NCBI GenBank assembly: GCA_016706685.1
Contig: JADJJE010000001.1
Location: 682,001-746,000 of the forward strand
Length of the DNA: 64,000 nucleotides
Direction: 5' to 3'
Source of the DNA: Sandaracinaceae bacterium
GTDB taxonomy: Bacteria > Myxococcota_A > Polyangia > Polyangiales > Houyiibacteriaceae
Shown here: piece by piece, positions 25,727 to 33,402 of the stretch
Layout: the number at the start of each line of letters is the position of its first letter
How positions within the stretch are numbered: position 1 is the first letter of the stretch
The notes under the pieces: generated by a model
What the model saw: the letters and a program-made list of their open reading frames with translations, nothing else
What the model was told of the DNA's origin: nothing
Databases searched by the model: none
Position numbers and translations under genes: made by a program

Positions 25727-26213
25727 CCTCGCGATCGTCAACGCGTCTCCTCTCGTGTTTCTCGGCAACGCGGGACATCTGGAACTCCTTCGTGCAATCG
25801 GATCAAGAAGGTTCGTGGTGCCGCATGCCGTGTTCGAGGAGGTGGTCTCCTCGAAGCACTGTGACCGCGCAAGCGTTGCGGTAAAGCAAGCTGAGTGGCT
25901 CGAGCGCGCGACGGCGGGTGGCGTCCCTGCCCCGGTGGCGGCTTGGGACCTCGGCCCTGGCGAATCCGAGGTGATCGCGCTGGGCCTTGCAAACCCAGCC
26001 GCCAGACTGGTCATCGACGACCTGGCCGGCCGAAAATGTGGACTCGCGCTGGGACTCGACATCATCGGAACCCTGGGCGTCGTCATCGCAGCTCATCGTC
26101 GAGGGGTCGTCGCCGACCCGGCGCTAGTCTTCAGCGAGTTGCGTGCGGCTGGCATGTGGGTCTCGGACGCCGTCATCGCTACCGCTCTACGTATTGCAGC
26201 AGGAGCCGAGTGA
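25719..26213 (+). CDS. DUF3368 PIN-like toxin
   Basis: A 164-residue protein starting at GTG 25719, overlapping the antitoxin stop. NASPLVFLGNAG carries the first PIN-type acidic/Ser position. GPGESEVIALGL has the central Glu, and LVIDDLAGRKCGLALGL and later GTLGVV the remaining acidic and conserved positions of the DUF3368 (PIN-like nuclease) family. It is predicted to be the RNase toxin of the module; its target is unknown. Its stop overlaps by four bases the GTG start of a third gene. Confidence 0.83.
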   Translation: MSDLAIVNASPLVFLGNAGHLELLRAIGSRRFVVPHAVFEEVVSSKHCDRASVAVKQAEWLERATAGGVPAPVAAWDLGPGESEVIALGLANPAARLVIDDLAGRKCGLALGLDIIGTLGVVIAAHRRGVVADPALVFSELRAAGMWVSDAVIATALRIAAGAE

Positions 26214-26524
26214 GTTGCGGGGCGTCTGACCTGGCGGTGGGGGAGTTCCTCGTGGTGACCTCTGCCGCGAGGGGTGACCGCCTCGTTCTATACGGCCGCG
26301 TCACCAGCGACATCTGCGTGGGGGATGACCTCGAAGCCGTCGGGCCAGGTGGTCAATCGGTGCGGATTCGTGTGGACAGCATCCACGCATTCGGCCGCAC
26401 GTTAGAACGCGTTGGGTCCAACTGGAGCGTCGAGCTTCACACGATACCAGTCGAAATTCCGCTCCGCGACGTTCCAAAGATGACAGCAGGGTGGTCGGTA
26501 CGAGAGGTGAATTCCGCGCCTTAG
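26210..26524 (+). CDS. Small protein resembling isolated EF-Tu domain 2
   Basis: A 104-residue protein starting at GTG 26210, in a four-base overlap with the toxin stop. GEFLVVTSAARGDRLVLYGRV, then VGDDLEAVGPGG, then IHAFGRTLERVGSNWSVELH follow the order and spacing of the beta-barrel domain 2 of translation GTPases (GRV-x-G-x-I-x-VGD, then the MF-x-K/R-x-LDEA-like segment). There is no GTPase domain. The coupling to a UPF0175/DUF3368 pair makes it a candidate third component of the module. Function is unknown; binding of a ribosome- or tRNA-related partner is a guess. Confidence 0.6.
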   Translation: MSCGASDLAVGEFLVVTSAARGDRLVLYGRVTSDICVGDDLEAVGPGGQSVRIRVDSIHAFGRTLERVGSNWSVELHTIPVEIPLRDVPKMTAGWSVREVNSAP

Positions 26525-26544
26525 CTGGCGGGCAGGCGCCACTC

Positions 26545-28053
26545 CTACCGCGCCTTCTTCGCGCTCAGCCGCGCCACCGGCACCGTCGCGTCACCGCTGA
26601 CCAGCGGCGAGAAGAAGTTGTCCTTCTTCATGTGCTCGTCCACGCGGAACGCGAACTTGTAGCTGGGCGCGGACCGCATGCTGCAGTCGGTGCGCTCGCA
26701 GAAGCGACACGTGGTGCCCACGCGCACGGCCAGCTTGCGGTCCACCATGGGCATGTCGTCGGCGTAGGCCAGGTGCTTGGCGGCGTCGGCGTGGGTGCCG
26801 AGGCCGATGCTGTAGGCAGTGCCGCGGGCCATGCTGCCGCGCGAGGGCTCGGCCACCACCTTGGCAAAGCAGAAGTAGGTGCTCTGGTCGGGGTACTCGC
26901 TGTACTGCCGCGTGATGACGCTGGGGTTCAGGAAGGCCAGGTGCACGGCCATCTTGGGGCAGCTGCCGGCGTGCTGGGCAAAGCGGATTCCGTCGCCCGA
27001 GTAGCGCTTGCTGATGTTGCCGGCCACGTCCACGCGCAGGAAGTGCATGGGCAGGCCGCGGCGCTTCGGGTCGGCCAGGTTGCACATGCGGTGCGCCACC
27101 GTCTCGTAGGACGACTCGAACATCTGCGTGAGCAGGTCCACGTCGTAGCGCGTGCGCGTCACCGCCTCGAAGAACTCGGCGTACGGCAGCAGCAGCGCGC
27201 CCGCGAAGTAGTTGGCGAGGTGGATCTTGATGAGCCGCGCCGTCTCGCCGTGCCGCACCGGGAAGCGCGAGATCACCTCTTGATGGAGGGCCTCGCGGTC
27301 GAACAGGCGCAGGGCGATGGTGCTGGCCAGCTGGAAGCGCAGGCGCTGCTCGAAGAGCTCGTCGCTCACGGTGAGCACCTGCGACTCGGCGTCCCAGCGG
27401 CGGATGACGGAGCTGTCCTGGCCCGCCGTGGCGGTCTTCACGGCCACGTCGAAGTGCTCGCGCAGCACGCGCACCAGGTCGCTGCTGCGGGTGCCCGCGT
27501 CCAGCTTCGTGTCGCGGCGCAGCTGCTCGGCGCGCTCCTCCAGGTGCCCGAACCAGTTGTCGTGCTGCTCGAGGAAGTCGGTGACCTCGTCGAAGGGGCT
27601 GTAGTCGAAGCGCAGCGAGTCTTCCTCGTCGTCGTCGGCCTCGCGCCGCGCCAGCCCCGCCAGCACGTTGTCCAGCTGCGTGCGGGTGTTCTTGTAGAGG
27701 TTGAAGAGCGCCGTGATGGTGGTGACCACCTTGGGCTCCGCGCCGATGCCCGTGAGGTCGTCCTCGGTGAGGTTGAGCGAGCGCATGAGCGGCTCGTCCA
27801 GCAGGCGCGCCAGGCCGTCGTCCACGCGCGGCTCGCCCAGCGACGCCATGAACTCCTCCATGCTGACCTCGAACAGCTCGAGCGCCTTGAACAGCAGGGG
27901 CAGCTGCATGGCGCGCTTGCCCTTCTCGATGAGGCTCAGGTAGGCCGGCGAGATCTCGAGGCGCCGCGCCACCTCACCTTGCTGGAGGCCGCGCGCCATG
28001 CGCAGCTCGCGGAGCCGGGCGCCCATGGCCGCGTGGTTGGTCTTCATCGACAT
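26545..28053 (-). CDS. ScfR/RamB-type short-chain acyl-CoA-responsive transcriptional regulator
   Basis: A 502-residue protein. Residues 10-60 are an XRE-type helix-turn-helix (LRELRMARGLQQGEVARRLE, SPAYLSLIEKG). The middle resembles the IrrE/ImmA-like domain (HLANYFAGALLLPYAEFFEA). The C-terminus has the family's DUF2083-like part with the Cys cluster CRFCERTDCSMRSAP. This layout is that of ScfR, RamB and PccR regulators of propionyl-/ethylmalonyl-CoA metabolism and the glyoxylate bypass. It lies next to ccr and mcd, with 579 bases between it and ccr. The ATG at 28053 precedes the HTH by a few codons. Confidence 0.85.
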   Translation of the reverse strand: MSMKTNHAAMGARLRELRMARGLQQGEVARRLEISPAYLSLIEKGKRAMQLPLLFKALELFEVSMEEFMASLGEPRVDDGLARLLDEPLMRSLNLTEDDLTGIGAEPKVVTTITALFNLYKNTRTQLDNVLAGLARREADDDEEDSLRFDYSPFDEVTDFLEQHDNWFGHLEERAEQLRRDTKLDAGTRSSDLVRVLREHFDVAVKTATAGQDSSVIRRWDAESQVLTVSDELFEQRLRFQLASTIALRLFDREALHQEVISRFPVRHGETARLIKIHLANYFAGALLLPYAEFFEAVTRTRYDVDLLTQMFESSYETVAHRMCNLADPKRRGLPMHFLRVDVAGNISKRYSGDGIRFAQHAGSCPKMAVHLAFLNPSVITRQYSEYPDQSTYFCFAKVVAEPSRGSMARGTAYSIGLGTHADAAKHLAYADDMPMVDRKLAVRVGTTCRFCERTDCSMRSAPSYKFAFRVDEHMKKDNFFSPLVSGDATVPVARLSAKKAR

Positions 28054-28080
28054 CGGGGGGGTTCCAGCACGCCGAGCGGG

Positions 28081-28129
28081 CTTTACAAAACACCGGAGCG
28101 CGCAGGGCCTGTTTACGACATCTTTACAA
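28081..28129. promoter_or_regulatory. Candidate ScfR-type operator half sites
   Basis: CTTTACAAAA at 28081-28090 and CTTTACAA at 28122-28129 lie just upstream of the regulator start. A related TGTAAAG sits at 28550-28556 before ccr. RamB/PccR-type regulators recognise TTTGCAAA-like sites, so these close variants suggest autoregulation and ccr control. This is inferred from sequence likeness only. Confidence 0.3.
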
Positions 28130-28153
28130 GGACCGCCAGGGATGAGTTGAATC

Positions 28154-28411
28154 GGGCACTGGGCACCCCGGACTGAAGTCCGGGGCAGCATCCCAGGCCT
28201 GGACAAGGGCGGAAGTCCGCCCCTAGCGGGGCCGGACTGCGTGATGGGGAGCCAGTTCCATTCTTCCGAGAACTCCCTTGGAACCTAGAGGCTGGGCCCC
28301 ACGGGTCGCCAGCTCTCGCTCGCGCAGTCCGGCCCCGCAGGGGCGGACTTCCGCCCCTGCCGAGGCCTGGGATGCTGCCCCGGGTTTCAACCCGGGGTGC
28401 CCAATGAGCCC
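28154..28411. repeat. 258-bp imperfect inverted repeat with nested hairpins
   Basis: The arms are 28154-28241 and 28323-28411, about 88 bases each and close to 90% alike by eye, with an 81-base spacer. Inside each arm are smaller hairpins: one of the type CCCCGG-ACT-GA-AGTCCGGGG, and one with stem GGGCGGA / TCCGCCC. In the two arms the first hairpin differs (ACTGAAGT versus GTTGAAAC) yet pairing is kept. The spacer has GTTCCA / TGGAAC. It holds no open frame. It looks like a MITE-like mobile element or structured RNA in the 28054-28632 gap; the rest of the gap holds only candidate operators and the ccr leader. Confidence 0.75.
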
Positions 28412-28632
28412 TGCCTCCAAGCCTTCAGGCCCTGCTACCCAGCATCAAGTGACTTGCCCCAAGGGGCTTCGCCACCAACCACCGACACCGGCTTGACCAC
28501 CCCACCCCGTATGTTACGCACAACGGCAAGGTCCGCCGCCGTGTGAAGCTGTAAAGCACCGCAACCAAGGCCGACCACCCCATGACCCTTACCCGGCTGC
28601 CCCCTGTGCAGCCCCGACACGAGGTATTGACC

Positions 28633-29853
28633 ATGAGCGAGCGCCCCCAGATCGTCCCCGTCGGCAAGGTCCCCGAGTTGGGCAACGTGCCCGAGAAGAT
28701 GCACGCCTTCGTCATCCGCCCCGAGCGCTTCGGCGAGCCGAAGAAGTCGTTCGTGCAGGAGGAGATGCCCGTGTGGAAGGCCGGCCCGGGCGAGGTCCTC
28801 GTGCAGGTCATGGCCGCCGGTGTGAACTTCAACGGCATTTGGGCGGGCCTCGGTGAGCCGGTCAACATCCTCAAGGCGCACGGGCTCGACTTCCACATCG
28901 CGGGCTCCGATGCGTCCGGTGTGGTGTGGTCCATCGGCGAGGGCGTCACCGGCTGGAAGGTGGGCGACGAGGTGGTGGTGCACTGCAACCACCTGGTGGA
29001 GCCCGGCGCTTCGGACCTGCAGACCATCTGGGGCTACGAGACGCCCGACGGGTCGTTCGCGCAGTTCACGCGCGTGCAGGCGCAGCAGCTCTTGAAGAAG
29101 CCGCCCCAGCTCACCTGGGAAGAGTCGGCCAGCTACGGCCTCACGTACTACACCGCGCACCGCATGCTCGTGGACCGCGCCAAGGTGCAGCCGGGCGAGG
29201 TGGTGCTCATCTGGGGTGCCGGCGGCGGCCTCGGTGTGTTCGCCGTGCAGCTCGCGGCCGTGATGGGCGCGCGCCCCATCGCCGTGGTGTCGAGCGAGGA
29301 CAAGGCGCAGCTCTGCATGGACCTCGGCGCGGTGGGCGTCATCAACCGCAACGACTTCCCCGCGCTCCAGTACAAGGACGGCATGACGCCGGCCGAGGAC
29401 GCCGAGCACCAGAAGGCCATGAAGGCCTTCGGCAAGCGCATCTGGGACATCCTGGGCGAGCGCACGGGCCCGGACGTGGTGTTCGAGCACGTGGGCAAGA
29501 CCACGTTCCCGGCCAGCGTGTTCCTGGCCAACAAATTCGGCCGCATCGTCATCTGCGGCGCCACCACCGGCTACAACCTGACGTTCGACGTGCGCCACCT
29601 GTGGATGCGCCAGAAGCAGATCATCGGCTCGCACTTCGCCGACGCGGACTCGTCGCGCCGCGCCAACAACCTCATGCTGCAGGGCAAGGTGAAGCCCGTC
29701 ATGACGCGCCTCTTCACGTGGGACGAGATCCCGCAGGCGCACCAGCTCATGTACGAGAACAAGCTGCACGGCACCGTCTCTTGCCTTGTGGGCGCACCGC
29801 GCCCAGGTCTCAAGAACTACGCCGAGACGCTGGCCGCGATGAACGCGGGCTGA
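28633..29853 (+). CDS. ccr: Crotonyl-CoA carboxylase/reductase
   Basis: A 406-residue medium-chain dehydrogenase-fold enzyme. It reductively carboxylates crotonyl-CoA with NADPH and CO2 to ethylmalonyl-CoA, the key step of the ethylmalonyl-CoA pathway. Ccr-specific segments are AGVNFNGIWAGLGEP (the Asn of the CO2 site), FHIAGSDASGVVW, VHCNHLVEPG, WGYETPDGSFAQF, the NADP loop WGAGGGLGVFAVQLA, VFEHVGKTTFPAS, WMRQKQIIGSHFAD (with the conserved His). GAGGT lies nine bases before ATG 28633; an ATG at 28582 is unlikely. It is followed 45 bases later by mcd. Confidence 0.93.
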   Translation: MSERPQIVPVGKVPELGNVPEKMHAFVIRPERFGEPKKSFVQEEMPVWKAGPGEVLVQVMAAGVNFNGIWAGLGEPVNILKAHGLDFHIAGSDASGVVWSIGEGVTGWKVGDEVVVHCNHLVEPGASDLQTIWGYETPDGSFAQFTRVQAQQLLKKPPQLTWEESASYGLTYYTAHRMLVDRAKVQPGEVVLIWGAGGGLGVFAVQLAAVMGARPIAVVSSEDKAQLCMDLGAVGVINRNDFPALQYKDGMTPAEDAEHQKAMKAFGKRIWDILGERTGPDVVFEHVGKTTFPASVFLANKFGRIVICGATTGYNLTFDVRHLWMRQKQIIGSHFADADSSRRANNLMLQGKVKPVMTRLFTWDEIPQAHQLMYENKLHGTVSCLVGAPRPGLKNYAETLAAMNAG

Positions 29854-29898
29854 GCTCGAACCTCCCCTTCCCCCCTCACTCGGAGTCTCAAGCGAACC

Positions 29899-31512
29899 AT
29901 GGAGCGAGTCCTCGAAGCCCTCGGCGCCGTCTATCAAAAGGCGCTCGCCAACCTGAAGACCAAGGTCGTGGTGAACGGTCGCCTGAACGGCGATCGCTTG
30001 AACGACGAGCAGCTGGCCGCGCACGCGCTGGCCTACCTGGCGACGGAGCTCGAGGCCTGCCGGCAGCTCTCCGCGTGGGCCGCTCGTGTGGGTGGGGAGT
30101 TCGAGGGCAAGGTGGCGCGCGCCTACGTGGGTGAGCTGGCCCGCAACCTGCGCGGCGGTGTGGATCTCGGCGCCTGCGAGAACATCGCGCTGGCCGACCT
30201 GGGGCTCACGGACGCAGACCTGGCCGACACGCTGCTGCACCCCGAGGTGCAGGCCTTCAGCGCCGCGCACTCCACGGGCGCCATCTACCTCGAGATCGCG
30301 CAGCACGCGCGCGACAAGGGCTTCGGCAACGTCGGGCTCGACGACGAGATGCTGGAAGAGGTACGCGCGCAGTTCGCGAAGTTCTCGGATCAGAAGGTGA
30401 TCCCCATCGCGCAGGACGTGCACCGCCAGGACAAGCTCATCCCCATGGACATCCTCGAGCAGATGGCCGAGCTGGGCGTGTTCGGCCTGACCATCCCCGA
30501 GGAGTACGGCGGCCTGGGCCTCAGCAAGGTGGCCATGTGCGTGGTCACCGAGGAGCTCTCGCGCGGCTACATCGGCGTGGGCTCACTGGGCACGCGCAGC
30601 GAGATCGCGGCCGAGCTGATCATGGGCGGCGGCACCGAGGCGCAGAAGCGCGAGTGGCTGCCCAAGCTGGCGTCCGGTGAGGTGCTCTCCACCGCCGTGT
30701 TCACGGAGCCCAACAACGGCAGCGACTTGGCCAACCTGACCACGCGCGCCGTGAAGCAGGCCGACGGATCGTACGTGGTGAGCGGCGCCAAGACGTGGAT
30801 CACGCACGCGGTGCGGGCCGACGTGATGACGCTGCTGGCGCGCACCAACCCGGACGCGCCGGGCTACCAGGGGCTGTCGATGTTCCTGGCCACCAAGACG
30901 CGCCTGGGCGGCGAGGCGGGCGAGCCCGAGTTCGTGGACAAGGGGCTCACGGGCACCGAGATCAAGGTGCTGGGCTACCGCGGCATGAAGGAATACGAGC
31001 TGAGCTTCGACGGCTTCAGCGTGCCCGGCGAGAACCTGCTGGGCGGAGAAGAGGGCGCGGGCTTCAAGCAGCTCATGCGCACCTTCGAGAGCGCGCGCAT
31101 CCAGACCGCGGCGCGCGGCGTGGGCGTGGCGCAGGCGGCGCTCAACGACGCCATTCTGTACGCCACGGAGCGCGAGCAGTTCGGCGGGCCCATCTTCCAG
31201 TTCCCACGCGTGGCGCGGAAGATCGGCCGCATGGTCACCCGCATCCAGGCGGCGCGTCAGCTCACGTACTTCAGCGCACGCGAGAAGGACATGGAGAAGC
31301 GCTGCGACCTCGAGGCCGGTATGGCCAAGCTGCTGGCCACGCGCGCGGCGTGGGAGTCCGCCGACGCCAACGTGCAGATCCACGGCGGCAACGGCTTTGC
31401 CGAGGAGTACACCGCGTCCCGCCTGCTGGTGGACGCGCGCGTGCTGAGCATCTTCGAGGGTGCCAACGAGATCCAGGCGCACGTGGTGGCGCGGCGCCTG
31501 CTCGAGATCTGA
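29899..31512 (+). CDS. mcd: (2S)-methylsuccinyl-CoA dehydrogenase
   Basis: A 537-residue acyl-CoA dehydrogenase with the extra N-terminal domain of about 150 residues (LATELEACRQLSAWA, LRGGVDLGACEN) that marks Mcd. The catalytic fold then has TIPEEYGGLGLSKVAM, FTEPNNGSDL, GAKTWITHAVRADVMTLLAR, GYRGMKEYELSFDGF and the C-terminal IHGGNGFAEEYTASRLLVDA, with Glu in the IFEGANEIQ helix. It is FAD-dependent and converts (2S)-methylsuccinyl-CoA to mesaconyl-CoA in the ethylmalonyl-CoA pathway. It is directly downstream of ccr. The other pathway genes (ecm, mch, epi) are not in this window. Confidence 0.9.
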   Translation: MERVLEALGAVYQKALANLKTKVVVNGRLNGDRLNDEQLAAHALAYLATELEACRQLSAWAARVGGEFEGKVARAYVGELARNLRGGVDLGACENIALADLGLTDADLADTLLHPEVQAFSAAHSTGAIYLEIAQHARDKGFGNVGLDDEMLEEVRAQFAKFSDQKVIPIAQDVHRQDKLIPMDILEQMAELGVFGLTIPEEYGGLGLSKVAMCVVTEELSRGYIGVGSLGTRSEIAAELIMGGGTEAQKREWLPKLASGEVLSTAVFTEPNNGSDLANLTTRAVKQADGSYVVSGAKTWITHAVRADVMTLLARTNPDAPGYQGLSMFLATKTRLGGEAGEPEFVDKGLTGTEIKVLGYRGMKEYELSFDGFSVPGENLLGGEEGAGFKQLMRTFESARIQTAARGVGVAQAALNDAILYATEREQFGGPIFQFPRVARKIGRMVTRIQAARQLTYFSAREKDMEKRCDLEAGMAKLLATRAAWESADANVQIHGGNGFAEEYTASRLLVDARVLSIFEGANEIQAHVVARRLLEI

Positions 31513-31574
31513 CGCGGCTCGCCGGGCCTGCGCTGCAGTCCCGAGTCGCTCACGGCGATGGAACGCTGGAAGCA

Positions 31575-31601
31575 CGAGAGGGCCCACTAGGGGCCCTCTC
31601 G
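31575..31601. terminator. Bidirectional hairpin between mcd and purE
   Basis: Perfect 11-bp stem CGAGAGGGCCC / GGGCCCTCTCG with a five-base loop in the convergent gap. There is no T-run on either side, so termination strength is uncertain. Confidence 0.55.
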
Positions 31602-31629
31602 CGCTTCACTTATCGTTCGCTAGCGAGGG

Positions 31630-32220
31630 CTACTTCTTCTTCTTGGCGGCGCGCTTGCCTAGCTCGTCGCCCTGCGCGGGAGAGCCCGGCACGGGGGAGT
31701 CGTAGCGCTTCTTGCCCTCGGCCAGCTGCTCCACGAGGCGCTCACGGATCTCGGGGCGACCACCGGCCAGGATGCGCGCGGCGAGGAAGCCCGCGTTCTT
31801 TGCGCCGTCGATGGCCACAGTGGCCACGGGGATGCCGGGCGGCATCATGACGGTGGAGAGCAGCGCGTCCATGCCGTCGAGCGCGGTGGACTTGAGCGGC
31901 ACGCCGATGACCGGGCGCGTGGTGTGCGCGGCGACGACGCCCGCGAGGTGGGCCGACATGCCGGCGCACGCGATGAAGACCTCCACGCCAGCGGCCTCGG
32001 CGGCCTCGACGTAGGCCACGGCGTCGTGCGGCGTGCGGTGCGCCGACAGCACGCGCAGGTCGTTCGAGATGCCGAGCTCGTCGAGGACGTCACGCGCCTG
32101 CACGACGACCGGGAGGTCGCTGGGGCTGCCCGTCATGATCGCGACGAGGAACGTGGGCGCGCTCGGTGCAGCGAGGGTGGTGGCTTCGGACTCTTGCTTG
32201 TGGGACTTCTTCTTGGACAC
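31630..32220 (-). CDS. purE: N5-carboxyaminoimidazole ribonucleotide mutase
   Basis: A 196-residue PurE. The conserved MTGSPSDLPV, RVLSAHRTPHDA (with the active-site Ser and His), FIACAGMSAHLAGVVAAHTTRPVIGVPL and MPPGIPVATVAI are present. It moves the carboxyl group from N5-CAIR to CAIR in purine synthesis. The start is GTG 32220 with AGGAG a few bases upstream; a Lys/Ser-rich leader precedes the fold, and a Lys-rich tail ends it. No purK is adjacent. A small LysR-type HTH gene precedes it on the same strand, 49 bases away. Confidence 0.93.
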   Translation of the reverse strand: MSKKKSHKQESEATTLAAPSAPTFLVAIMTGSPSDLPVVVQARDVLDELGISNDLRVLSAHRTPHDAVAYVEAAEAAGVEVFIACAGMSAHLAGVVAAHTTRPVIGVPLKSTALDGMDALLSTVMMPPGIPVATVAIDGAKNAGFLAARILAGGRPEIRERLVEQLAEGKKRYDSPVPGSPAQGDELGKRAAKKKK

Positions 32221-32269
32221 CGTGGTCTCCTGTGGGGTGACGAGCGTGGGGGGTGGGGCGGCGCGGACG

Positions 32270-32533
32270 TCAGCGTCGAGGCGCCTGAACGGCATGGCGT
32301 GCGTCGGCGACCGACGCGAGGATGGCGCGGGCACGCTCGATGAAGCGCTCTCCGGCCGGAGTCGGGGTCATGCCGCGCGCGGAGCGGATGAAGAGTTCGG
32401 CGCCCAGCTCGTCTTCGAGCGCACGCAGGCGACGCGTCAGCGGCGGCTGGCTGATGTGCAGGCGCTCGGCGGCGCGCACCATGGCACCCTCTTCGGCGAT
32501 CGCGACGACGGTCTCGAGCTGTTCTAGCGACAC
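32270..32533 (-). CDS. Stand-alone LysR-type HTH protein (no effector domain)
   Basis: An 87-residue protein starting at GTG 32533, consisting only of the LysR N-terminal DNA-binding domain: SLEQLETVVAIAEEGAMVRA, then RLHISQPPLTRRLRALEDEL, then ELFIRSARGMTPTPAGERFI. Full LysR proteins are about 300 residues. No effector domain remains in any frame before purE. It is divergent from map and immediately upstream of purE. It may be a decayed regulator or a functional DNA-binding module. Confidence 0.7.
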   Translation of the reverse strand: MSLEQLETVVAIAEEGAMVRAAERLHISQPPLTRRLRALEDELGAELFIRSARGMTPTPAGERFIERARAILASVADARHAVQAPRR

Positions 32534-32622
32534 GCGCCGAAGCGTAGCGCGAGAAGGCGCCGAGAGCGACCCATGCCGAAGGGGTATGGGTGCTGCGGAG
32601 GCACCCCCGCTAGCCTGGGCTG

Positions 32623-33399
32623 ATGCACGGACGCATCTCGATCCTCTCCCCGAAGCACCAAGACGCGATGCGACGCGCGGGCCGTGTGGCGGCCGAGACG
32701 CTGGCCGTGGCGGCGCGCGCGGTCGCGCCGGGGGTGACCACGGCGGCGATCGACGCGCTGGTGGCCGCGGACACCAAGGCGCGCCGGGGGCGCTGCGCTC
32801 AGTACCACTACCGTCAAGGGCGCTTGGTGTTTCCCGCGCACGTGTGCACGTCGGTGAACGAGGTGGTGTGCCACGGCATACCCGGCCCACAGGTGCTGCG
32901 CGAAGGAGACATCGTGAACGTGGACGTGACCACCGAGCTGCACGGCTGGCACGGCGACACCTCGCGCACCATTGCGGTGGGGGCCGTCTCGCCCGAGGCC
33001 GCCCACGTGACGGCCGTGGCCGCGCGCGCGCTCGAGGTGGGCATCGCGCAGGTCCGGCCCGGCGCCCATCTGCACGAGGTGGGTGCCGCGATCGAGGAGT
33101 ACGCGCGGACGGAAGGCTGCAGCGTCGTGCGCGACTTCGGGGGCCACGGCATCGGCCGCAGCATGCACATGGCGCCGCACGTGCCGCATCACCGCTGCAG
33201 CACGCCTGGGCCACGTCTGGTGCCTGGGATGTGCTTCACGATCGAGCCCATGCTGTGCCTCGGGGCGCCGCAGGTGCGGGTGCTGCCCGATGGCTGGACC
33301 GTGGTGACCGCAGACGGCGCGCTGTCCGCGCAGGCGGAGCACACCATCCTGGTCACCGAGAGCGGCGTCGAGGTGCTGACGCTCGCGCCCGAGAGCTGA
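32623..33399 (+). CDS. map: Type I methionine aminopeptidase
   Basis: A 258-residue enzyme that removes the initiator methionine. Metal ligands are visible: Asp101 in IVNVDVT, Asp112 in GWHGDTSRT, His in GGHGIGRSMH, Glu in CFTIEPML, and Glu in SAQAEHTIL. The family Cys/His in TSVNEVVCHGIP is also present. It lacks the N-terminal zinc extension of eukaryote-like forms. It is divergent from the LysR-HTH/purE unit and stops three bases before the convergent lipoprotein gene. Confidence 0.94.
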   Translation: MHGRISILSPKHQDAMRRAGRVAAETLAVAARAVAPGVTTAAIDALVAADTKARRGRCAQYHYRQGRLVFPAHVCTSVNEVVCHGIPGPQVLREGDIVNVDVTTELHGWHGDTSRTIAVGAVSPEAAHVTAVAARALEVGIAQVRPGAHLHEVGAAIEEYARTEGCSVVRDFGGHGIGRSMHMAPHVPHHRCSTPGPRLVPGMCFTIEPMLCLGAPQVRVLPDGWTVVTADGALSAQAEHTILVTESGVEVLTLAPES

Positions 33400-33402
33400 G
33401 CC

